Shown: positions 1 through 40,478 of the stretch, piece after piece
How the letters are laid out: the number at the start of each line of letters is the position of its first letter
Numbering within the stretch: position 1 is the first letter of the stretch
Origin: Ischnura elegans
Lineage: Eukaryota; Arthropoda; Insecta; Odonata; Coenagrionidae
Assembly: GCF_921293095.1 (NCBI RefSeq)
Contig: NC_060257.1
Location: 51,930,968 to 51,994,967 of the forward strand
Length of the DNA: 64,000 bases
Reading direction: 5' to 3'
Program-made: the position numbers and the translations under genes
Notes under the pieces: model-generated
What the model was told of the DNA's origin: nothing
The model's database searches: none
What the model saw: the letters and a program-made list of their open reading frames with translations, nothing else

Positions 1-210
1 GGTACGGAGGTAAAAAGGTTGGAAACATCAAATGATACCAGTTTTCCATTAGGGGGGGGGGGTTATTAAGGAAAGACGTTTTGCTAGCTCAGAGGAATTT
101 CCAATGCTGTGCGTAGGCTTGAACCCCGAGAGGGTCCGTATGAGTGTATTTAGCTTTGAAGAAAGGAGGTGGGAGGGAGCAGAAAAATGGGAAACCACAG
201 GGCGTATGGG
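1..210 (+). repeat. Inverted repeat, left arm (PLE head-to-head copies)
   Basis: Reverse complement of 1043-1251. The match is near-perfect apart from one base in a G/C homopolymer and a few substitutions, and it stops exactly at 210/1043. The window edge truncates the arm, so its true length is unknown. Confidence 0.95.
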
Positions 211-1042
211 CACGTTAGACTTGTGGGTTTTGGATAAGCCGTACATTTTCGGTGGCAATGGATTCATTTTAATAAGATGTCTCCTTTCTCGAGGTGAGAG
301 TAAGGAAGTGCATCTGTTCACTATGGATTTAAGTTGACCTTGAAAAAGGGGGGTGGGGTCTTTGTTTAGCAGTTCGAACTCATTGGTCGATATAAAGTCA
401 TAGCACTTCGTTAGGTAATCACTTTTGTTGAGGATAACGATACTAGAACCTTTGTCAGCTTTGGTGAAGATGAGATCGTGGTTTGTGGCGGCCGACTTAA
501 TAGATTTTAACAAGTGGGAGGAAGAGGCAGGCAAAGCATTTGGGATTCTAGTGAGGTTTTTAGAAATATGTTCAGCGATTTGGTGCTTTTTGCCGGGAGG
601 TTCACTACGAAGGGCTACTTCACAATCAACCAAGAAATTACAAGCAGCCTTCTTGCTGATGGGTTGGGAAAGTGAGTATTTGTAACCCTTGCTAAGGAAG
701 TTGACTTCTTGGTCCGTAAAGTTGTGGTCAGAAAGGTTGATGACCCGTGGAGGGAAGGATCTGGGGGCACGATTAGCACACAGTGGAGGGGTGGTTGGTC
801 GTTGTGAAATACGAAGAAAGTACAGTTTTTTGCAGATCACCTTACGTTTCTTGAAGGCGATGCGGCTGCTCAGATCCTTGACGTGGTCTTGGAAAGAACT
901 CCACTGGCACCAGTGCAGACGATGTCCCAGCTCCAGGTGAAGGTAGTAGAGATAGTGGGATAGGGAATCCCTCTTCATGAACCAGCTTTTCAGTTCCTCT
1001 CGGATCCATGTCCTCTGGGCTTGAGCGATACTCAATTCCCTC
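1..1042 (-). pseudogene. Penelope-like element, inverted N-terminal part of a second copy
   Basis: Read on the minus strand from 1042 down, this codes the PLE N-terminal region and early RT. It has a basic and aromatic segment (WIREELKSWFMKRD), then FTKADKGSSIVILNKSDY, LPPKMYGLSKTHK and PIRPVVS. Its last 210 bases (1-210) are the reverse complement of 1043-1251 in the plus-strand copy. The frame breaks at position 49, because the homopolymer has 11 G here (52-62) against 10 C in the other copy (1191-1200). The continuation leaves the window. The open frame at 1043-1350 on this strand is only the antisense of the plus copy. Confidence 0.85.
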
Positions 1043-1251
1043 CCCATACGCCCTGTGGTTTCCCATTTTTCTGCTCCCTCCCACCTCCTTTCTTCAAAGC
1101 TAAATACACTCATACGGACCCTCTCGGGGTTTAAGCCTACGCACAGCATTGGAAATTCCTCTGAGCTAGCAAAACGTCTTTCCTTAATAACCCCCCCCCC
1201 TAATGGAAAACTGGTATCATTTGATGTTTCCAACCTTTTTACCTCCGTACC
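1043..1251 (-). repeat. Inverted repeat, right arm (PLE head-to-head copies)
   Basis: Partner of 1-210, with an 832-bp loop (211-1042) between the arms. The arm codes the RT segment from PIRPVVS to about LFTSVP in both copies. Confidence 0.95.
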
Positions 1252-2488
1252 TGCTAAAGAAGCCATAGATATAACTCTAGATTTGCTCAGAAAATCATCC
1301 GTCAATGACGACTTAGTGAGTGACTTCAAAAAACTATTATCAGTGTGCATGGACCAAAATTATTTTCAATTCAATCACCAATTTTATAGACAAAACCACG
1401 GCCTCTCTATGGGCTCTCCCCTCTCGCCTATCCTAGCTGATATCTTTATGGATAACCTTGAAAGTAAACTGTTCAGCTCTCATCACCCTCTTTTAAAAAA
1501 CTTGTGCTACTACTTTAGATATGTGGATGATATTATTTGCTTATGGACCGGTAGCAAGAGACAACTGACCTCCTTCCTTGGGCTACTCAATTCCCTCCAC
1601 CGATCCATAAATTTTACAACTGAACTCGGAGGTGACTCAATCCACTTCCTAGATCTTACGATTTCCCTCATAGAAGGCAAACATGACTTCTCAATCTACC
1701 GGAAAAGTACCTTTACGGATGTACTTATCCCCGCAGACTCAAACCATCCTTACTCCCACAAGATTGCAGGCATCAACTCTATGCTTAACAGACTCCTTTG
1801 TATACCAATGACTGCTTCAAGTTTCAACCAGGAACTTAATGTTATTAAATCGATATGTTCTAATAACGGCTATCATGATGACCTCATCCTTAAATTACTG
1901 GCCAAAAAAACCCGAATAAGAGTATCGCCCACCCTAACCAGTTTGCTGCCGGTCCCCAAAGCAGAACCTAAACGGTGGTGCAAATTACCTTTCCTTGGCC
2001 CCCTGTCTTACAGTGTTCACAACCTCATACCCAAAGACAAATACAGAGTGTGTTTTTACTCCCCGACCTCCCTTGGTAAAGTGATTTTTAACTCCAAGGA
2101 CAAAGTGAACCCTGAAGACAAAAGTGGTGTCTATGCCCTGACATGCGACGAGTGCAACGGTGTGTACGTTGGTCAAACGGGCCGCAAGTTTAAAACTCGT
2201 GTCGATGAACACAAAAGAAGTGCTCGTTTGAAAGACTCCATTTCCCATTTTTCTAAACACCTGTTCGAATCCGGCCACAACAGTGATTTTAATATTAAAA
2301 TCTTACATGTACATGACAAAAGTGTAAAACTGGATATTTTAGAAATTTTAGAAATCACCAAATGCACTCTTGCACGTAACATCGAAATTTTTAATGATAT
2401 GACTGTATTCAAATGTTCTAACTTTTTATCTACTGTTTTAAAATCTGACTTCTTCCTTGACAATCCTTCCTCCTCCCCTTCTCATTAA
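1043..2488 (+). CDS. Penelope-like element, reverse transcriptase and GIY-YIG endonuclease, 5'-truncated copy
   Basis: Open frame from the copy's 5' break at 1043 to a TAA at 2486. It begins inside the RT domain at PIRPVVS, shows the RT blocks FDVSNLFTSVP, GLSMGSPLSPILADIFM, the catalytic YVDD (1520-1531) and HFLDLTIS, then a basic linker. It ends with a GIY-YIG nuclease (GVYAL ... GVYVGQTGR, from 2126) carrying the Cys-x2-Cys insertion and an H-F-x-KHL motif. RT followed by GIY-YIG is diagnostic of Penelope-like elements, which retrotranspose by target-primed reverse transcription. The N-terminal third is missing here, but its counterpart lies inverted in the adjoining minus-strand copy. The frame is intact, so the insertion looks fairly young. 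No start codon belongs to this copy. Confidence 0.93.
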   Translation, partial: PIRPVVSHFSAPSHLLSSKLNTLIRTLSGFKPTHSIGNSSELAKRLSLITPPPNGKLVSFDVSNLFTSVPAKEAIDITLDLLRKSSVNDDLVSDFKKLLSVCMDQNYFQFNHQFYRQNHGLSMGSPLSPILADIFMDNLESKLFSSHHPLLKNLCYYFRYVDDIICLWTGSKRQLTSFLGLLNSLHRSINFTTELGGDSIHFLDLTISLIEGKHDFSIYRKSTFTDVLIPADSNHPYSHKIAGINSMLNRLLCIPMTASSFNQELNVIKSICSNNGYHDDLILKLLAKKTRIRVSPTLTSLLPVPKAEPKRWCKLPFLGPLSYSVHNLIPKDKYRVCFYSPTSLGKVIFNSKDKVNPEDKSGVYALTCDECNGVYVGQTGRKFKTRVDEHKRSARLKDSISHFSKHLFESGHNSDFNIKILHVHDKSVKLDILEILEITKCTLARNIEIFNDMTVFKCSNFLSTVLKSDFFLDNPSSSPSH

Positions 2489-2800
2489 CCTCGTTACCAC
2501 CTGACTTTTATCTGCCTGCCCCCACCCCACCTCCCCAAGCTTTTATACTTTTTGTTTTGAACCTCCCATCCAACCAACAATGCCCAACCAACAATGCTCA
2601 ATGCTGCTCCTCATTTAGTTCCTCCCCCCTCCCTCTTCCCTCACACTATTGTTGGATAAATAAGGCTGGATGTTGTATGCTTCTCTCAGTTAGTCTTGAT
2701 AATGACGTTGTAACGTTGAAACTAGTAGACTCCAAATATATAAGGTTGTGGAATAGTACTGTGTTTTTTTATTTAACCATGAGTACATATAATGATTGTA
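2489..2800 (+). repeat. Penelope-like element 3' untranslated region
   Basis: Follows the PLE stop codon. It is pyrimidine-rich (2500-2640, many CCC and CCTCC runs), then contains CTTGATAATG (2695-2704) and GTTGAAAC (2715-2722), and ends in a T-rich and A-rich tail near 2770-2810. The same pair of boxes occurs after a C-rich tract in the second PLE remnant (28369-28397), so it is an element feature. The exact end is uncertain. Confidence 0.6.
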
Positions 2801-2968
2801 GATAACATTTTTTGTCAAGTACAATTTGTTTACGATTCAACTATCTTCTAAAATTACTGTTTTTATTCGCGCTACTGATCATCATCTGCATTGCTAGATC
2901 GGACGTCCAAGTAAACTTGAAACATTCTTGTGAGCAAGTTAATAAAATAATTCCATTTTTTGACAGGA

Positions 2969-3122
2969 ATTCTAATGGAAATAATGAGCCCTGTTTGGCC
3001 ATGCATTAAAATTCAATTCATGCATTAAACAAAGATCTAGGAAAACATCGAAGGAGTATGAATTCATGCATGGATAATCCGCAATACAGGTGAGCCGCAC
3101 CCCGATAATTGGGAGCTGTATT
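2969..3122 (+). repeat. Dispersed repeat, copy 1 (partner at 10860-11042)
   Basis: Begins ATTCTAATGGAAATAAT and ends near GATAATTGGGAGCTGTAT. The same head, middle (GATC, GAAAA) and tail appear, diverged, at 10860-11042. The family is not recognised. Confidence 0.5.
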
Positions 3123-3268
3123 TGCAAAGGCAATGTGAGTGAAAAGTGGCTTGGCTAGATTTTTTTCTGACCATTCCATCTATTCTACATTCATTACATC
3201 CCAGCATTCGGTTTATCTTCTCATGTGATTTGCTTGGTGCTATCAATCCATTTGAAACTTAGCATCCA

Positions 3269-3513
3269 AGGGTGCACCCAGGATGAAAACTAGGGGGGAC
3301 AAGCCACGGTTGTTCAAGTTGTAAATAAGATTTAAGCATGGAAAAATAGAATGAAATCACCATTATAAGGAAACTGCAACAGCTCTCTATTAGTATTTAA
3401 AATTATTTGCTTGAAAAAATATTATTTTCCTTAAAAGACAATTGCCATTTTTGTTTCTGGGGGGGGGGGGGAGCAGCTGCCCCCTCCAGCCCCTTACTGG
3501 GTACATCCATGCT
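3269..3513. mobile_element. hAT-like MITE (probable)
   Basis: The ends are imperfect inverted repeats (GGTGCACCCAG on the left; GGATGTACCCAG read from the right), flanked by AGCATCCA (3261-3268) and AGGATCCA (3514-3521), a 7-of-8 match fitting hAT target duplication. The inside is AT-rich with a long G run and C-rich blocks, and no coding capacity. It lies in mib1 intron 10. Confidence 0.45.
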
Positions 3514-3696
3514 AGGATCCACACTGTATTTTCACAGTTAATGAAATGCAATCATTAATACTTCTTTGCACTTTCTTCAACCTCACATTTCATCAATAGT
3601 AAGAAGGTTCTTCTTCCACTAACAAATCATGCCATGCATCATGGATTTCCTACTACCTATAACAAGGATCATATTTAGAAAATCAAAAACACCTAC

Positions 3697-35091
<31,395 letters not shown>

Positions 35092-35375
35092 AATTTATGT
35101 CATAAATTCTCACTTAAACGAAACATATACGGCCCGTTCCGATGTTTTCTTTCGAACCGGAAATACCGGAAGTTAACTTTTACATCTATGAAAACAATGC
35201 TTTTAAATATCGTATTTAGCATTATTTAAACAATATGAGTCTATCGTAGTTATTATTTTGTTTATTTTCAACTATAATTTATTACAAATATGTATATTTA
35301 AGGGCATTTAGTTTATGCTTTGACTTAAATTTGACTTGGATCGCTGCGTTCGCTGTCGTCTACTCTCATTCAGTA
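35092..35375. promoter_or_regulatory. Shared mib1/Cables bidirectional promoter region
   Basis: Only 284 bp separate the two start codons, which point away from each other, so both 5' UTRs and core promoters must lie here unless upstream noncoding exons exist. Two adjacent 9-mers, ACCGGAAAT (35156-35164) and ACCGGAAGT (35165-35173), match the ETS/GABP consensus. A TCAGT initiator-like string sits at 35370-35374, directly before the Cables ATG. No convincing TATA box is seen. The call is geometric plus motif matches; no transcript evidence is available. Confidence 0.7.
35156..35173 (+). promoter_or_regulatory. Two tandem ETS/GABP-type sites
   Basis: ACCGGAAAT followed directly by ACCGGAAGT. 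The second is the textbook GABP/ETS consensus and the first differs by one base. The 9-bp tandem spacing puts both cores on nearly the same helix face. They lie 65-82 bp upstream of the mib1 ATG. Confidence 0.55.
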
Positions 35376-35797
35376 ATGGCAACTTCTCTTAAGCGCAATC
35401 GTTCTCGCCGTAGAATTGCAGCTTTGACTTTTTTATCGAACATATCACTAGACGGAACCCACAGGGATACTAAATTATCTCTTCTGACAAGGAATGGTGC
35501 TCTCACAAAGTATGAAATCATTTCTGGCGTAGACCAAGAAGGAAACGAGGATGAACAGTGCCAGAGCGACTCAGAAAATGTAAACAAACGCGATGCGGTG
35601 GGATCGTGTGGATCCAGGACGAACCGAAAAGTGCGGCAAAATTCTCCACCTAACATTGGTAAAAGCCCTGGACATCAGTCAAGTTCAGATTCAAATGCAA
35701 GTGAAACAACACTGACACCATCGAAACTGCAGCTAGATCAAGATCAGACGGCGAACCGCAATTCGGGTCCAATACCTCCATCTGCATTCCGTGAAAG
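35376..35797 (+). CDS. Cables: Cables homologue (CDK5 and ABL1 enzyme substrate), first coding exon
   Basis: Cables proteins are adaptors that couple Cdk5, Cdk2 or Cdk3 to Abl and other tyrosine kinases, and end in a cyclin-box-like domain. This exon codes 140 residues plus two bases from the ATG at 35376 and ends GTGAAAG|GTGAGC, a strong donor. The N-terminal block [19 protein letters not shown] (residues 9-27) matches the hallmark RRRQAALSFLTNISLDG of vertebrate CABLES1, recalled from memory. The rest is polar and low-complexity (S, N, Q, T rich), as expected for the disordered part. The cyclin-like domain must lie in later exons. I found none up to position 64000, so the intron is probably over 28 kb. 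Open frame also extends upstream to a TTG at 35331, but no ATG lies there. Confidence 0.8.
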
Positions 35798-38705
35798 GTG
35801 AGCAGTGCTTGATGAACTGGAGGTGATTCACCTCATTATCTATCTAGATAGGTTCCTCATATTCGTTCATTCAAGTAGTCACAATGCAGGAGATGCTGAA
35901 TTTCTATGAAAGTGATATTTTGATTGCTTGTTATTTTTATTTTGATTACATGTGGCCTTTGGGAATCGGTCTCTGGGATAGTTAAGCGATGACTCCCGTT
36001 CTTAATTCAGCTAAAGTAATTTAAGACAGAGGGGTTTAATATTCCTATGTTTTAATTGTGAATACTTCGTCTTGTCCTATCTTAGCCGGTATTCATATTG
36101 TTTACGCCCCCTTCACTTCTGCACCGATAGATGAATGCAGCAATATCCCCAAGTGTAATTCCTTAGGTTACCAGTTAATCACGAACCTAAATAGTTATTA
36201 AACAGCTTCATTGCATTGAAGACGAGTCAATCAGGGTATTTGGTAATGCAGAGATGTTTTAAGATCACCAGCAGGTCTTAATACCGTAGAGCCGCCATTC
36301 TTTCATGAAGTGTTATTGAAATCAAAAGCTGGAGCATTTCATTCATACCAATTGCTAGCTTTGTTATTATTTTCCTCAATTAATTTCTGTTGAATCGAGA
36401 AAAGAATCCTGAAATTTTCGGACTGAATTTCATCCATACTGAAAAATGTTTGATTGTTTTGCATAGCACCCGCTGGTCATACTATTATTAACGAGCTTCT
36501 ATTGATTTTAGTACTCCGCGTCCTGCCCTCATGCAACCCTTTATTTGAGATAAAATAGTGCATCGCTATGTTATTATATTCTAAGGTTTTGTTTCCTATG
36601 AAGGGCTGATGATCTTATATATCAGCAATATTAAGAACACGTTTGAGCATGCAACTGCAGCATTAGCACTCCACAGCCGGTCGATACCTTTCACCGTCTC
36701 TTGTGTTGACTCACTATAATAACTGTGTGTGAGTGATAAGTTACACTGATAAATACCCATTGAATAAAACTGCCAGTATGCTGTATTGACCGCACTTCGT
36801 TAACAATTGATTTTTCGGCATCGTCTGTATGATAAACACAGAGAGGTCAGCGTGCAGGGTGTCATCGCAATTAGTCAGAGTTGGAAGAAAGTGAAAGTGC
36901 ATATGGAGTTATGAGTAGTAAGTAAAGTAGTAAGGATTGATACGGAATCGTACTTAATATGTATTTAAACCCAGGGATTGATTAAATCGGAGTGGAAACA
37001 AATTGCAAGGTTTTTAGTGTTGTAATTTTCTGTATTACTTGAGCTATGGTTTATTGTATTTATTTCCGGAAAATAGAGCGATCCATCTTTTCTAATTCGA
37101 CATCCCGTTGCCCTTAGGCTTAAAATGAAAGTTTCAGACAGATTACGTGGAAGCGAATTTCACGAGTAGATCGATAGAGAAAATCAGCCGAGGAGGAAGA
37201 ATGTATCCGAAGGCATAATTTATTTGGTCTCGTTAAGTGGACGTTATTTAAATGCTTTCCGGTCGCCTCACTAATTGCTAGTTATGCTCTATAGAGTGCG
37301 AGAAAACATATGTTCACTCCTTCGGGGGAAACATACGCCCGATCAATTTCTTGGACTAATCCAACCCTGCCTGGGAGTTAGGATTAGTCTCAGAAATAGC
37401 GTTCATGTTAGGTAAAAAAACGGACACGACCGCACTGTCGCAAAGCTGTGACTGAAGATCGATCGATCGTACATGACATCTTTAACCGCGTGAACTCTTA
37501 TATTGCGTAAATTTGTTTTTCGCCGTCACTTTCATTATCGACCTCTCGTTATTATTTACTGCGGCGTGGGGGTAGGGATTACTTATTTTACTATTGCGAG
37601 GCGGAAGGTATTACGTGATGCACGTGGGATTTTTTTGTGATTCTTGAGGTGCTATTTTTCTTCCCCCAGCGTTACTGTCGTAATGGTGAGATTCGCGAAA
37701 TAATATATGCTTATTATATATTCCATATTTTCGCGCATTCCGCTCGGCGTGCGATTCTACATCCCGAATTGTTATTTATAAAGTTGTGGTACGATTAAAT
37801 AGGTAAATTTTATTACACTAATGTTTATTTCGTGAAATATTTGCTTATTATATATGTATACCATATTCCATTCGTCCCGGCATGTAATCTTTCATCTCGA
37901 ATACTTATTTCTAAAGTTATGTTACAATACAATAGGTTTTACGGTATGAAAAAATTTAATGTCATTAATTTTCAACTCCTGCTGAGATATTTTAGAGCGC
38001 TCTTTTTTGCCTGATTCGCATGGTTGTTGTTTCACGTAATTAAAGGACGGGAAAATGAGACGTATGCTAAAAGTACGGGAATTTTATGGAAAGAAAGCCG
38101 GATTCTCTCAGTCTTGGCAGCAATTTATTAAATATTGTCGTGGAAAACGCCGTTTTTCTTCTTCAGGAGTATTTTACATAGTGTGTGACCGCATTGAGGA
38201 GTTCGTGTGCGTGCCTCAGCACCTGCGCTCTTAAGTCGGCGAATGCCCAGTTGCGGTTTATCGAATAGAAGGGAAAATGTGTGGGGGTTGAGTGACCCCG
38301 CTATGCCGCACTCCTTCAGATGACCCGCATTGCCGGAGGGATGGGGCCCGCGGAAAAAGTTTCGGGGCCTCTTAAACGTGGGGCCCCTCACTTTCCCCGT
38401 TCAAAAACCGTATCGGATTCGCTCGGTCTCGTTTCTGCCTGATCAAGAAGCGGGGCCTTAAAGAAAAGGAGGTATCAGCTCCCCGTAATGAGGAAAACAG
38501 AGAAAACGTGAAGTACCGCAGTCTGAATTAGTGCGATTAATTTTGCACGGACGCATGGTCCGATGGTTGTGATTCACCGTCGTATATTTATTGCTCGTGT
38601 GCATTCGAGTACAAAATACCTTGAGGTGGTCTTATATCAAAAGGACCTAACCTTACAATCATCTTGACCCCCCTAATATTATCGATCCATCGTCGTAACA
38701 GAAGC
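35798..38705 (+). other. Presumed start of Cables intron 1
   Basis: From the GTGAGC donor onward. 2.9 kb of AT-rich unique-looking sequence. No exon, transposon end or RNA gene recognised. Confidence 0.6.
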
Positions 38706-39296
38706 CTGAATCATACGATCATTTTTTCTGTCCCAAAGAGAAAGTAAAGGCCGCCATACACGGTGAATGATCACGATGAATGATCACAGGATCATGCGAG
38801 CAAAAAACAATATGTTCTAATTTTCACTGAATGATCATGCGCATGACGGTTCATTCGCGAAATTTTCGCCATTCATGGCGAATGATTTCATTCGCATGAT
38901 CATTCACCGCGTATATCAGCCTTAATAGCTCCAGCGATAGGTTTTCAAGGATCAAAAAGCGATCGCTCGATCTGCATAATTTTCGGAATAACACGGCATT
39001 TCCGCCGTTCCTTTTTCTATCGCGTATTACGTCACTTTCCGTATTTACATCTGCCATCCAATTAAGTGCTATGCGGGGCGCTAACATCGTTGTTTGTGGC
39101 CTTGCGTACTGATTGAATGAAAGCTATGCTCTCAGGGACGGATAAAGGGACGTGCCGAGGGATGGAAAAAGTGATGGGGTTTCCATCCTTGGAACGAACG
39201 CGGAAAATGCGCGACGCGGTCATTTCTCCGCCATAATTTGAGCGATCGCTGGAGTTATCGCTCGGAAGGGGCGGAAAGAATGATAGTGTGATTTAA
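38706..39296. mobile_element. TIR element of the GATCAT family, host of a nested MITE
   Basis: Left CTGAATCATACGATCATTTT, right complementary to CTTAAATCACACTATCATTC. Inside are CCAGCGATAGG and GCGATCGCTGGAG words shared with 63379-63792. The left arm is split by the nested insertion at 38748-38922. No transposase frame. Confidence 0.65.
38748..38922. mobile_element. Harbinger-type MITE nested in the GATCAT-family element
   Basis: Left AGGCCGCCATACACGGTGAA, right complementary to AGGCTGATATACGCGGTGAA. TAA flanks both ends (38745-38747 and 38923-38925), the 3-bp duplication usual for PIF/Harbinger. 175 bp with self-complementary GATCATTCATCG-type repeats. Confidence 0.75.
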
Positions 39297-39444
39297 GATT
39301 TATTGCGGAGCGTTACCAATCCAGGTAGATAGTGGGTATAATTCGAAGATCGTCTGAATTTTACTAGTGCTAGTATTCCTGAATTGTCTGGATATGCGTG
39401 ATCGTCTCATCTCACGGAGGTCAAGCTCTATCTTGGGGCAAAAC

Positions 39445-39715
39445 CAGTGGAGTAACTAGGAATATGCTTTGGGGAGCGGGGGAAGGTTGAGATGGCCTGG
39501 TGTGGCAAACCCCCTCCAAGGCAACGGGGTCCGGGAAAATTTTTGAAAAATAGCATGCCTGGAAACACATTTTACATCATTTTGGCATTAAAATTTTTAT
39601 CTTTGAGTTGATGTAGTGATTATATGTCGAAACTATACAATAGTTTAAAATATTTTTTTATTTCTCTAGGGCTTTGATCTACCCCCTTATTCCCCCACCC
39701 ATAGATACGCCACTG
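39445..39715 (-). mobile_element. hAT-type MITE, CAGTGGCGTAACTA family, copy 1
   Basis: Left CAGTGGAGTAACTAGG, right complementary to CAGTGGCGTATCTAT. Flanks GGCAAAAC and GGCAAACA. The inside matches 40191-40470 in reverse orientation. Confidence 0.8.
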
Positions 39716-39778
39716 GGCAAACAAATGCTTATTGTTAGGGTTGAACGTGTAAGTCCACTCAAGGATGAATATGAGTCA

Positions 39779-39951
39779 GGAGGAATAATTCTCGGGTTTC
39801 CCTCCGGGTGTGGTCCCAACGTTTCGAAGGCTGCGTCTGCCATCGTCTTCAGGGTTAGAATTTTTTCTCCAGATTCACTGAAGGCGATGGCAGACTCGGC
39901 CTTCGAAACGTTGGGACCACACCCGTTGGGAAAAGCGAGAATTATTCCTTC
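39779..39951. repeat. Palindrome with a hammerhead-like core in each arm
   Basis: Arms 39779-39852 and 39878-39951, about 74 bp, near-perfect inverted copies around a 25-bp loop. Each arm, read outward, gives CTGAAG-x-CGATGGCAGAC, a short C/G segment, TTCGAAACGTTGGGACCACA. CTGA-x-GA ... CGAAAC is the strand order of a type I hammerhead core, as known from Penelope-like elements. Exact catalytic bases are not all as in the consensus (CTGAAGA where CTGATGA is expected). Confidence 0.7.
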
Positions 39952-40190
39952 AAACTATACGCTGAGAAAACTAAATTTCTAAAAAATAAAAATACATGGG
40001 TTAGGTCGGGAGGCCCTGGGATCCACCCACGAAACGAGGATCGGGGACTCGTATGTCCATCACGTATAGCAGTGTCATGTATCCTTGAAACCTATTAATT
40101 CTTCTTAAAGCTTATAACTGGGAAATCTCCGTGAGTCATTCGCAATTTCCTTCTTCCTTCAGTAAAAGCGTGTAACTCATGACTTCGGTT

Positions 40191-40470
40191 CAGTGGCGTA
40201 ACTATGGGGGGGATGAAGGGATACATCCCCTCCCCCACCGAAACTTCAGAGAAATAAAAAAAAATATTTATAACTATTGCCTAGTTTTGATAGATAATAA
40301 CTACATCTGCTTAAAGTTAAATTTTAGTTCCAAAATGACGTAAAACATATTTACATGCTAGTCATTTTTCAAAAATTGTCCTTGACCCCCCGTTGTCTGG
40401 GGGGGGGGGGTTGCCACGCCAGGTCATCCCACTCCCCCCCCCCCAATGCATATGCCTAGTTACGCCACTG
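40191..40470 (+). mobile_element. hAT-type MITE, CAGTGGCGTAACTA family, copy 2
   Basis: Left CAGTGGCGTAACTATGGG, right complementary to CAGTGGCGTAACTAGGC. Flanks CTTCGGTT (40183-40190) and CTTTGGTT (40471-40478), 7 of 8. 280 bp with a G run, a C run and an AT-rich middle. Confidence 0.85.
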
Positions 40471-40478
40471 CTTTGGTT

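Noticed and set aside
1043..1350. Minus-strand coding of the first 100 codons of the 49-1350 frame
   Set aside because: This part is simply the antisense of the plus-strand PLE copy. Real PLE coding on the minus strand begins at 1042.
35331..35375. Upstream extension of the Cables frame from a TTG codon
   Set aside because: No ATG in the extension and it adds no conserved residues. The ATG at 35376 precedes the conserved block by a normal distance.
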